64,000 bases of DNA. Source: an uncultured Collinsella sp. Lineage in GTDB: Bacteria > Actinomycetota > Coriobacteriia > Coriobacteriales > Coriobacteriaceae. This document shows, piece by piece, positions 44,128 to 51,483 of this stretch; positions within the stretch are counted from its first letter, which is position 1, and each line of letters starts with the position of its first letter. A model generated the notes under the pieces. That model was not told the DNA's origin and searched no databases. It worked only from the letters and a program-made list of their open reading frames with translations. The DNA lies in NCBI GenBank assembly GCA_900768265.1, contig CAAGCF010000007.1, positions 19,368-83,367 of the forward strand, read 5' to 3'. Made by a program: the position numbers and the translations under genes.

Positions 44128-44166
44128 CCTGCCAAAAAGGGACAGGTTTATTTTGGCAGGTTTTAT
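44128..44166 (+). repeat. REP-like hairpin, copy c, terminator of the ABC pair
   Basis: CCTGCCAAAA (44128-44137), loop AGGGACAGGTTTA, TTTTGGCAGG (44151-44160), TTTTAT. It starts at the base after the stop codon and has the form of an intrinsic terminator. Confidence 0.85.
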
Positions 44167-44222
44167 CGGGGCAAACGCCGGACAACCATTAGGTGGCCCG
44201 GCGTTTGCCCCGTCAAACGGGC
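44167..44222. repeat. 15-bp perfect hairpin
   Basis: CGGGGCAAACGCCGG (44167-44181) and its complement (44208-44222), adjoining REP copy c. Confidence 0.65.
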
Positions 44223-44326
44223 TTTCCATTTGCCTTTCATTCTATTTGGTTTTCGCTCGCAGGCGTGGATGAGAGGCTCTCTTTGGCCTTCGAGATTGGG
44301 CTTGTATGGGTCGTATGCCACAAAAT

Positions 44327-44466
44327 GGGCCTATCTACTACGTTTGCTACCACACCCTCGACCGTGACAAAGATTATGAAATAAAAACCGCAGGTAGAGG
44401 GCTTGCCAGTTTTCGGAAAAGGCGGGTATGGTCGGCCCTCTCGAGTTAAACGTAGTAAATAGGCCC
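44327..44466. repeat. Long nested inverted repeat with a trailing T-run
   Basis: Arms 44327-44345 (GGGCCTATCTACTACGTTT) and 44448-44466 match at 18 of 19 positions, with an inner CCCTCGACC-like/GGTCGGCCCTC pairing. TTTTCTT follows on plus. The gap 44128-44641 holds only repeats, no gene. Confidence 0.6.
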
Positions 44467-44528
44467 TTTTCTTGGCGCGCGGTCAGCTCAATGCTAATCT
44501 CCGTGCCGGAACTGACCCAGTTGTTTGT

Positions 44529-44597
44529 AAGTTGCGGTGATATACGGACTGTTTGGCGCTTTGGAGCTTCAAAACAGCCCCTATCTCACCGCAACTT
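44529..44597. repeat. 12-bp inverted repeat with GTTGCGGTGA ends
   Basis: AAGTTGCGGTGA (44529-44540) and TCACCGCAACTT (44586-44597), with an inner CTGTTT/AAACAG. The ends match the inverted repeat at 25563-25629, whose inner part also contains TGTTT/AAACA. Confidence 0.6.
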
Positions 44598-44641
44598 AGG
44601 AGAAGGGCGGGGGCGGTTGGGTGCTGGTGGGTCGGAGCGTG

Positions 44642-45580
44642 TTAGGCCTGTTTGCGGTGCTTCCATTGTTTGCGGCACCAGCGCATGAGCGCCTTTATGA
44701 CGGGAATCGTGATGAGGATGATCCATGCAGGATGGGGCTGTCCCAAACAGAGCCACATGTAGAGGAACCAAGCGATGGCGGCTGCCGGGTAGATGGCCTC
44801 GATCAGCTTAGACAGGTGGCGCCGATCGATGAAGTCGCCAATCGCGTAGTAGACGGGAACCAGAAAGACGAGGAAAAGCCCCATGCCCCATGTGCCGTAG
44901 ACAATGCCGAGCACCAGATAGGCGAGAGTAACAAGCGCGGGGAAGGGGAATTTGTTCCATGCACGTCCGACCTTGGTGTGGAAATGCTTGCCATGATGGT
45001 CGAGCTTGTCGTGTGCTTCCTTCCAGCTGGAAAACGTCTCGCCGTCGATGGTGACGGTGCCGTCGTCATTGGTGCGTACGCTATGTCCATCGTCCTCAAG
45101 CGTATCGATATGCACGCCGTCCGGCCCCACATGCACCTCTTCGCCCTTGCGCTCGTTGGTCACATGGATGCCGCTCCAACCAACATGGACTTCCTCGCCT
45201 TTATTGGGATCAATGACGTGGATACCGCGCGCGAGGGAAATATCGACAAGTGGCTTATCGCTGCAATCAGCGTGCTCAGTAGAAGCCTCAGCCTCTTCAG
45301 CCTTATCTGAAGCTTTGGTGCCGGCGTTGCTGTTCTGTGCCTCATCATCAGCCTGTGAGTCATCAGCGCTAGCCACCGCCTCCCCATACAGCAGCTCATC
45401 CAGCGACACGCCATACAGCGCGGCGAGCGCAATAAGGTTATCGGTATCGGGCGAGGATTCGCTGCGCTCCCATTTACTAACAGCCTGGCGGCTTACGCCC
45501 AGCTGGGCAGCAAGCGCCTCCTGAGAAAGGCCGGCAGCTTTACGGCGATCGACGAGGCGCTGTGCCATCGCAAGATCCAT
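44642..45580 (-). CDS. Membrane-anchored XRE regulator
   Basis: 312 residues. The N-terminal Cro/CI HTH reads VDRRKAAGLSQEALAAQLGVSRQAVSKWERSESSPDTDNL. It is joined by an acidic linker (about 75-125) to a short beta-repeat region (GEEVHVGWSGIHV, GEEVHVGPDGVHI) and four hydrophobic segments at the C-terminus (about 215-300). Such one-component regulators may sense envelope state or a membrane partner. The ATG at 45580 follows AAAGGAACC. A pair of direct repeats lies 55-120 nt upstream of it. Confidence 0.8.
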   Translation of the reverse strand: MDLAMAQRLVDRRKAAGLSQEALAAQLGVSRQAVSKWERSESSPDTDNLIALAALYGVSLDELLYGEAVASADDSQADDEAQNSNAGTKASDKAEEAEASTEHADCSDKPLVDISLARGIHVIDPNKGEEVHVGWSGIHVTNERKGEEVHVGPDGVHIDTLEDDGHSVRTNDDGTVTIDGETFSSWKEAHDKLDHHGKHFHTKVGRAWNKFPFPALVTLAYLVLGIVYGTWGMGLFLVFLVPVYYAIGDFIDRRHLSKLIEAIYPAAAIAWFLYMWLCLGQPHPAWIILITIPVIKALMRWCRKQWKHRKQA

Positions 45581-45634
45581 GGTGGTTCCTTTCGTTTGAT
45601 GGTCGAATCGAATGAGCCGAGTATGCCGAGAACA

Positions 45635-45700
45635 ACCGGTAGCGACCACCATTTCTAGTTAGAATCTGCCCCAACCCTACCGCAACTACCGGTAGCAACC
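45635..45700. promoter_or_regulatory. Direct repeats upstream of the membrane-anchored XRE gene
   Basis: ACCGGTAGCGACC (45635-45647) and ACCGGTAGCAACC (45688-45700), 53 nt apart, each with a palindromic ACCGGT. Candidate binding sites for the HTH protein. The rest of 45581-45833 shows no gene. Confidence 0.45.
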
Positions 45701-45833
45701 CCTAACGACCAGCCATTTCAGGACAAATGTCAGTGCTACTCTCAGCTAAGAGCCTGCAACATCCCAAAATCTCAGCCCACGCACTTGCAGCAAGAAGACG
45801 AATAGCCTCGGCCTCCCTGGTTACCGCAGGAGG

Positions 45834-45944
45834 CCCCAGGGCTTTCCTCCCAAATCTTTCCGCAGGACGGAAGGACCCCGCCGCGCGAAGCGCGCAGCGG
45901 GGTCCTGACATGTCCGAGGACGATTTGGGAGGAAAGCCCTGGGG
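45834..45944 (-). repeat. Long nested palindrome, copy F of the 3'-UTR element family (after pfkA)
   Basis: The outer arms 45834-45856 and 45922-45944 are perfect over 23 bp. Read on the minus strand: left hinge CGTCCTCGGACATG, inner arms AGGACCCCGC/GCGGGGTCCT around CGCGCTTCGCGCG, right hinge CGTCCTGCGGAAA. The tetramers GGAC/GTCC pair. It starts 28 nt after the pfkA stop, in the pfkA sense. Confidence 0.84.
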
Positions 45945-45972
45945 TCTCCGATGGGGGCGGTTCCAGCCGAGG

Positions 45973-47052
45973 CTATTCGTCGCCGAAGCTGATGCCCAAC
46001 GCCTTGGCCTCGCGCACCAGGTCGCTCTGGGGGTCGACAAACTTGAGCTTGCCGGCGACCTCCTCGAGCGGCATGTGGCACATCTTGCCGTCACGCAGGG
46101 CAATCATGTAGCCAAACTCGCCGCGTAGGCAGCCGAGCGCTGCCTCGACGCCGCACTGGGTCGCAAAGATGCGGTCCTGGGCGTCGGGCTGACCGCCGCG
46201 CTGCGTGTGACCGGGGATGGCGACGCGGGTCTCGCGACCAGTCTTGGCCTCGATCTCCTTGGCGATGTCGTAGACGATCGACGGGCTCGTGCGCTCGGCG
46301 AGCTTCTTCTTGTACTCCTTCTTGGACAGCGCCGCGTCCTCCTTGGAGATAGCGCCCTCGGCGACGGCCACGATGGTAAAGCGGCTGCCGGTCTCCATAC
46401 GATGCTCGATGGTCTTGATGACGTTGTCCATGTCGTAGGGGATCTCGGGAATCAGGATGACGTCCGCGCCGCCCGCGACTCCGGCGTACAGCGGGATCCA
46501 GCCAACCTTGTGGCCCATGATCTCGATAACGAACACGCGGCCGTGACTCGAGGCGGTGGTGTGAATGTCGTCGATGCACTTGGTGGCGACGTCGATGGCG
46601 CTCGTAAAGCCAAACGTCAGCTCGGTGCCCCAGGTGTCGTTATCGATGGTCTTGGGCAGGGCGATAACGTTGAGGCCCTCTTCGCGCAGGCGGTTGGCGG
46701 TCTTGGTGGAGCCGTTGCCGCCCAGCATAAACAGGCAGTCGAGCTGCAGCTTATGATAGGTGTGGACCATCGCGGGCACCTTCTCGACGCCGTCGGCCTC
46801 GGGAATGTCCAGGCGCTTGAACGGCGTGCGGCTCGTGCCCAGGATGGTGCCGCCGCGGGTGAGGATGCCGCTAAAATCGGCAGGCGTCATGACGCGGAAC
46901 CTGCTGTAGATAAGGCCCTGGTAGCCGTCCTCAAAGCCATAGATCTCGATAGGTTCTTCGCTATTGGTCATAAGCGTTTTGACAATGCCGCGCATGGTGG
47001 CGTTGAGCGCCTGGCAGTCGCCGCCACTAGTAAGAAGACCGATCCTGAGCAT
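45973..47052 (-). CDS. pfkA: 6-phosphofructokinase
   Basis: Phosphorylates fructose-6-phosphate to the 1,6-bisphosphate, the committed glycolytic step. It is 359 residues: N-terminal LLTSGGDCQALNATMRG, substrate/catalytic PKTIDNDTWGTELTFGF (Asp137 of TIDND), IEIMGHKVGW, PEIPYD, and IPGHTQRGG. The phosphate-binding loop reads GGNGS (111-115), where E. coli PfkA has GGDGS with a Mg-binding Asp. The Gly before Ser argues for ATP, while the Lys of PKTIDND also occurs in PPi-dependent enzymes. The phosphoryl donor therefore needs testing. The ATG at 47052 follows GGAAGGA. Confidence 0.93.
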   Translation of the reverse strand: MLRIGLLTSGGDCQALNATMRGIVKTLMTNSEEPIEIYGFEDGYQGLIYSRFRVMTPADFSGILTRGGTILGTSRTPFKRLDIPEADGVEKVPAMVHTYHKLQLDCLFMLGGNGSTKTANRLREEGLNVIALPKTIDNDTWGTELTFGFTSAIDVATKCIDDIHTTASSHGRVFVIEIMGHKVGWIPLYAGVAGGADVILIPEIPYDMDNVIKTIEHRMETGSRFTIVAVAEGAISKEDAALSKKEYKKKLAERTSPSIVYDIAKEIEAKTGRETRVAIPGHTQRGGQPDAQDRIFATQCGVEAALGCLRGEFGYMIALRDGKMCHMPLEEVAGKLKFVDPQSDLVREAKALGISFGDE

Positions 47053-47090
47053 GATGAATCCTTCCGGGCAAGTTATAACATGCGCATAAG

Positions 47091-47123
47091 TTTACCCCCG
47101 TACACTGTTGATACGGGGGTAAA
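47091..47123. promoter_or_regulatory. Perfect 12-bp inverted repeat upstream of pfkA
   Basis: TTTACCCCCGTA-9 nt-TACGGGGGTAAA, 38-71 nt before the pfkA start and 70 nt after the preceding gene's stop. It has no T-run on minus. It could be an operator or the end of the upstream transcript. Confidence 0.5.
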
Positions 47124-47192
47124 ACGTGTTAGCTCAAGCGTATAGAAATGTAAACAACGTCAGGCGAGCGTAAGGTCGACGGGCCTGGCTCC

Positions 47193-48278
47193 TTACAGCG
47201 CAAAGGCGTCGATGTCGCCCCAGTGGCGGCGCAGCGTGATGGCGGCAGCGGGCTCGGTGTTGTCGAAGACGACCGACCACTGCGTGTTGCTGGTGATGTC
47301 TTCCGGATTGGGCTCTTGCGCCGCAGCGCGTAGGGCCTTCCAAGCGACTGCCTCGTCTTGGGCACCGACATGGGCGTCAAGGACATCGGCGATTGCGACG
47401 GCGCGCTCCTTGCCATGGCCCAGCTCGCCGTTCTTTTGGTTGGGGAGCACCTCGTCACCATAGCAGGCGTAGAAGTTCGTAACCTGGCGTACGGGCGTCG
47501 CCTTGCATGCACGGTCGGGATCGCGCGGATCCCACTCCACCACCCGCGCGTCACCGGCGGCGTCGTTGATAAAGAAGTGATAGTCGCGTCCGGCCATGGC
47601 GTGCATGTCGTAGGCAGAAAGCAGGTCGACGGCCTCCTGCGTGGTGGCCGCGCGGTCGAGCACCAGACGGATGGCGAGCGAAGTGTTGATGACGGGGCGC
47701 TTTGTGTCCTGGTCACAGGGCTTGGAATCCAGGGTGAGCACGGCAATGGACACGCCGCATTCGTTGACACCGTCGAGCTGGGCAAACGGGCCCATCAACG
47801 CTGCGGCGCGTCCGGCGACGGAGTCAAGTGGAGTGTTGGCGCCCAGGTTATTGAGGGCCGCAAAGCCGATGGAGGCATAGCCGTCGCGCGGGTGATTGCG
47901 CACCAGCAGCGCCGAGGTGTCGTCCTTAAAGTCGTAATTGCGACCGGTGCGCACGCGGCCTTCGGCATCTACGGCGACAAAAGCGCTGCAGGCAAACTGG
48001 GGCGCCTGGACATGTGCCGGCACACCGGGCAGCACCTGCGCCACCACGGCATCGATGTAGGCCTGGTCGTCGCGTACGCCGGCGGCGATGATGCGATCAA
48101 GATCGTAGTCGTAGGCGATGTCGATTGCGTACAGGTCATAGCCATCCGCGTAGCCGGTCAAGCGTTTGAGCGACGCGGCGGACTTGATTTGCTTGTGATA
48201 AACGATACCGGTGGCAGCGGCAAGGCCGACGGCGACACCCGCGACACCGCAGGCGATGGCAATGATACGTGGCTTCAT
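47193..48278 (-). CDS. Exported linear-amide C-N hydrolase, choloylglycine hydrolase-like (Ntn fold)
   Basis: 361 residues. An N-terminal signal anchor (about residues 5-27) is followed by ~60 residues, then FACSAFVAVDAEGRVRTGRNYDF. The Cys is the expected Ntn nucleophile (about residue 90), Arg and Asp follow as in bile-salt hydrolases and penicillin-V acylases. Later parts include LDGVNECGVSIAVLTLD and FFINDAAGDARVVEWD. Cytoplasmic BSH enzymes start at the Cys after Met removal. Here the nucleophile is internal, so a propeptide would have to be cut. The substrate (bile salt, acyl-homoserine lactone, N-acyl amide) is not known. The ATG at 48278 follows GAGAGGAG. It is downstream of the ECF genes. 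Confidence 0.75.
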   Translation of the reverse strand: MKPRIIAIACGVAGVAVGLAAATGIVYHKQIKSAASLKRLTGYADGYDLYAIDIAYDYDLDRIIAAGVRDDQAYIDAVVAQVLPGVPAHVQAPQFACSAFVAVDAEGRVRTGRNYDFKDDTSALLVRNHPRDGYASIGFAALNNLGANTPLDSVAGRAAALMGPFAQLDGVNECGVSIAVLTLDSKPCDQDTKRPVINTSLAIRLVLDRAATTQEAVDLLSAYDMHAMAGRDYHFFINDAAGDARVVEWDPRDPDRACKATPVRQVTNFYACYGDEVLPNQKNGELGHGKERAVAIADVLDAHVGAQDEAVAWKALRAAAQEPNPEDITSNTQWSVVFDNTEPAAAITLRRHWGDIDAFAL

Positions 48279-48371
48279 GAGGACTCCTCTCAAAGCGATG
48301 CTATAGGCATTATCGCAAATGCCATACAGACCATATGCCGCATTCCGGCGAGTGGCATGGCATGCCGAGCC

Positions 48372-49910
48372 CTAGAGCAGCGCAATCGCAACGATGCAGC
48401 ATCCGAGTGCCAGAACAGCAAGGTCTGCCCGGTCAAAGCGATAGCTGCGCAGGCAGGTTCTGCTGACAGCCGGGTGCGCTCCGTATTCGCGGTTGACCAT
48501 GGCGAGCGCGAGCGTGTCAGAGCGCCGCAGCGCGCTGCTAAACAAGGGCGTGATGACGGGGATAAAAGCACGTGCACGCTGCAGAGGCGAGGGGCTGTCA
48601 AAACGCGCCAAGCGCGCTTCCTGAGCGGCCTTGATACGATTGAATTCCTCAATAAGCACGGGGACAAAACGAAGCGTGAGCTGTATGGCGACGGTGGCAT
48701 CGTCGGTGCGCAGGCCAAAACGGGCGAGGGGCCTCAGAAGCGCCGCGGCGCCATCGGCGAGTGCGGTGGGGGAGGTGGTCGCCATGAGCGTCGACGTTCC
48801 CAGCATAATGAGGGCAAAACGCAGCACGCAGAGCGCGCCAAAGAGCAGACCACCCGAGGTGATCTGCACGGGTCCCGCCTGCAACAGCAGAGTCCCCGAT
48901 GCCGTAAAGAGCGCGTTGAAGACCAGGACAAACCCCATAAGCCAGCGAAATGGCTTGAGGGCACGAAGCGCCTGGCGCATCGAACTGCCGCTTGCGGCGA
49001 GCGAGGCGAATGCGGTGAGCGCGACGGCGGCAAGGGCGCCGGGCTGCTGGGCGATAAAGCCGGCAATCATAAAGAGCATGCAGAATACAAGCTTGGTGGC
49101 GGGGTGCAGCAGGTGAACGAGGCTTGACCCCGGACGAAAGATACCAAACGAGACCGCCTTGGACGCTGGCGGAGTATGTCCGGTTTCCACGGGATGTACG
49201 GCCGTCACGCCAACGGATGTCACCTGGATGCCCTCGGAACTTTGCGGCAGCAGCATGCCGTCCTGCAGCCGAAAGGCCTTGTCGCAGATGCTCAGCACAC
49301 GCGAATCGTGCGTGGCGATTACAATGCCGCGGCCGTGGCGTGCGAGTTGAGCCAAGCGCTCGAGCAGCAGCCGGTGGGCGCGGGGATCGAGTCCAGCGCT
49401 GGGCTCGTCGAGCAGCAAATACGGTGTCTCGAGTGCAAGCATATCGGCAACGGCGATACGGCGCTGCTCTCCGCCAGAATGGGCAAAGGGGCTTGTGTCG
49501 CCGATGGCGGCGAGATCAAACCCGACGCTGGCGAGCGATGTGCCAACGCGTCGCTTGACCTCGGCTTCGTCCAGTCCAAGATTGCGGGGGCCAAACGCCA
49601 CCTCGTCAAAGATCGTGGCGGCAAAAAACTGCTGCTCGGGGCGTTGCTGCACGAGTGCCACGGTTTTGCGGTACGTTCGAAGTTCATCCGCTGTGGGGCG
49701 TGTGCCAAGCGCGGTGCCGTCCGCCACGACAGACCCCGCCTGCACGGCAAGCGCTCCGGCAAGGACACGCAGCAGCGTTGACTTGCCGGAGCCAGAGGTG
49801 CCTGCGATACCGATCACGCTGCCGGGCCTAATTTCCAACGAAACACGAGATAGGGTACAGGCGTCTGCTTCGGGATAGCGGACGGTTATGTTTGAGCAAG
49901 TTAACGACAC
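48372..49910 (-). CDS. ECF transporter fusion: ATPase EcfA joined to transmembrane EcfT
   Basis: 512 residues. Residues about 1-225 are an EcfA ATPase: Walker [38 protein letters not shown], signature HSGGEQRR, Walker B YLLLDEPSAGLD. Residues about 260-512 are EcfT, with five or six hydrophobic segments and the coupling-helix motifs AAQEARLARFD and SALRRSDTLALAMVNREYGA. In most genomes these are separate proteins. The best start is GTG at 49910 (GGAGG 4 nt upstream), overlapping the S-A fusion gene by 10 nt; an ATG at 49928 lacks a ribosome site. It probably assembles with the next protein into a complete transporter. Confidence 0.85.
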   Translation of the reverse strand: MSLTCSNITVRYPEADACTLSRVSLEIRPGSVIGIAGTSGSGKSTLLRVLAGALAVQAGSVVADGTALGTRPTADELRTYRKTVALVQQRPEQQFFAATIFDEVAFGPRNLGLDEAEVKRRVGTSLASVGFDLAAIGDTSPFAHSGGEQRRIAVADMLALETPYLLLDEPSAGLDPRAHRLLLERLAQLARHGRGIVIATHDSRVLSICDKAFRLQDGMLLPQSSEGIQVTSVGVTAVHPVETGHTPPASKAVSFGIFRPGSSLVHLLHPATKLVFCMLFMIAGFIAQQPGALAAVALTAFASLAASGSSMRQALRALKPFRWLMGFVLVFNALFTASGTLLLQAGPVQITSGGLLFGALCVLRFALIMLGTSTLMATTSPTALADGAAALLRPLARFGLRTDDATVAIQLTLRFVPVLIEEFNRIKAAQEARLARFDSPSPLQRARAFIPVITPLFSSALRRSDTLALAMVNREYGAHPAVSRTCLRSYRFDRADLAVLALGCCIVAIALL

Positions 49911-51058
49911 AGTTCCTCCAGGCCGCATCGAATGAGCAGATCGCGCTGGTCGGCAAGATCTTGCACGGTACCCAGGTATGCGATGGCGCCCGCCTCGAAG
50001 ACGGCGACTCGGTCGGCGCGCGCGACCTCGTCGAGCAACTGCGTGATCTGGATCACGGCAACATCGCGCTGGCAAAGATGATCGATGAGATCATTGACGG
50101 CCTCGCGGGCGGTCTCGTCGAGCATGGCGGTCGTCTCGTCAAAAATCATGAGCGAAGGGGTGAGCGCAACCAATCCCGACGCCGCCACGCGTTGTTTTTG
50201 GCCGCCCGAGAGCGTGGCGACATCGCGTTGCTCAAGCTCGACAATGCCAAGCTCGTTGAGTGCCTGCAAGACTTCTGAACGCATTTCGTCGCGGAGGACA
50301 CCGCGGTTTTCGAGTCCAAAGGCGATGTCATCTCGCACGACTGGAGCGACGATCTGGTTATCGGGATCCTGAAAAGCAAGGCCTACGGTGCCCTGCACGC
50401 ACATAGCGTGCCCGCTCACGTCTTTGAGCAGCCCCGCAAGCTCGAGTGCACAGGTGCTTTTGCCACTGCCGTTGGTGCCGACAAAGGCGATGCGCTCTCC
50501 TGCCACGATATTGGCGGCAAGTGCAACGCAATCGACGGAGGGACGTGTGTCATCGGCTTGCTCAATACCGGCGAGCGCACCTTCTGCCACCGCGCCCGTA
50601 ATGCCGCCGGTGACGCAGGCGGCGACGCCCAGAACGCCCAGATTGATAAAGACTGCCGGGGTCTGCAGCGCCATGGCGGCAACGCCCAGCTGGCCTACAT
50701 TGTGCAGCACGGCGGCAAGCATGCTCACGGGCACCAAGCCAACACCCGGCACGGCAGCAAGGGCGACCATGCCGATAAAGGCGAGGACCGTGCCGCCTAG
50801 GCTATAGACGAGCATCATGGGCGAACCAAACAAAAAGCCCGATGCAAAGACCTTGACGAGCGCAACGGCACCGGCGCTTTTGGCATCGAGCGTATAGAGT
50901 GCGATGACTACGGCCACGTTGGCAAGGCCCAGTTTAATGCCGGGCACCGCGACGGGCAGCGGAATCATGGTCTCCAGATAGGACAGCACTAATGCGCAGG
51001 CGCACAACAGCGAAACGCGCGCCAGGCGGCGAGCGTGCTCGATATCGACCATCTCCAC
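49901..51058 (-). CDS. ECF transporter fusion: S-component (Gx/Hpre_diP_synt_I type) joined to ATPase EcfA
   Basis: 385 residues. The N-terminal ~165 residues are hydrophobic with about five spans (RVSLLCACALVLSYLETMIPLPVAVPGIKLGLANVAVVIALY), matching the Gx transporter/heptaprenyl-diphosphate-synthase-component-I-like family. An EcfA ATPase (about 175-385) follows: Walker A GTNGSGKST, LAFQDPDNQIVAPVVRDDIAFGLEN, signature LSGGQKQR, Walker B LMIFDETTAMLD. The start is GTG at 51058, adjoining the NusG-II gene. Gx proteins often sit beside NusG-II and ApbE genes, as here, and are tied to flavin or quinone-linked redox systems; the cargo is unproven. Confidence 0.82.
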   Translation of the reverse strand: MEMVDIEHARRLARVSLLCACALVLSYLETMIPLPVAVPGIKLGLANVAVVIALYTLDAKSAGAVALVKVFASGFLFGSPMMLVYSLGGTVLAFIGMVALAAVPGVGLVPVSMLAAVLHNVGQLGVAAMALQTPAVFINLGVLGVAACVTGGITGAVAEGALAGIEQADDTRPSVDCVALAANIVAGERIAFVGTNGSGKSTCALELAGLLKDVSGHAMCVQGTVGLAFQDPDNQIVAPVVRDDIAFGLENRGVLRDEMRSEVLQALNELGIVELEQRDVATLSGGQKQRVAASGLVALTPSLMIFDETTAMLDETAREAVNDLIDHLCQRDVAVIQITQLLDEVARADRVAVFEAGAIAYLGTVQDLADQRDLLIRCGLEELCR

Positions 51059-51061
51059 GGA

Positions 51062-51478
51062 TTAGCGCCCCACTACGTCGTAGGTGGTCTCGGCGCTCGC
51101 GTCGACGATATCGACGGTAAGCTTGTGCGGAAGGCAGACAATTTGCTCCCCGGCAGCGTCAATCCAGCTCTGGTGCACGCAGTCCTGGTTGGGACAGTCT
51201 GCCTTCTCGACGTGCACGCGTCCATCTTTGATTTCGATGAGGTTGGTTCCCAAGTCGGTTGTAACGGTCTTGGTCGTGTTCTGGTTCAGAGGAAGCTCGT
51301 AGACGTTTTGCTCTCCATCGCGGATGACGACTGTGGCCGTGTCGGCGTTCGTGTTTGCTCCCATCAGACGCGTGGCGGCTAAGCCGGCGCATGCGACGGC
51401 CGCTATCGCCAAAACCAGGATGAGGTTGAGTCTTTTGTTGTCGCGCCCATCGCGCGCACCTTTGCGCTTGACCATCAT
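51062..51478 (-). CDS. NusG domain II (NusG_II) exported protein
   Basis: 138 residues: a basic N-terminus, one transmembrane or signal segment (about 18-38), then an extracytoplasmic beta domain with VVIRDGEQNVYELPLNQ, IEIKDGRVHVEKADCPNQDCVHQSWI and IVCLPHKLTVDIV. The paired Cys in CPNQDC and the later C of VCLPHK are typical of these stand-alone proteins, found next to ApbE and Gx-transporter genes. The exact role is unknown. The start is the ATG at 51478 or the next codon, after TAGGAG. Confidence 0.85.
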   Translation of the reverse strand: MMVKRKGARDGRDNKRLNLILVLAIAAVACAGLAATRLMGANTNADTATVVIRDGEQNVYELPLNQNTTKTVTTDLGTNLIEIKDGRVHVEKADCPNQDCVHQSWIDAAGEQIVCLPHKLTVDIVDASAETTYDVVGR

Positions 51479-51483
51479 GGCTC

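Noticed and set aside
45973..47052. Calling the enzyme a PPi-dependent phosphofructokinase
   Set aside because: The residue before Ser in GGNGS is Gly, as in ATP-dependent enzymes; PPi enzymes usually have Asp there. The Lys of PKTIDND alone is not decisive.
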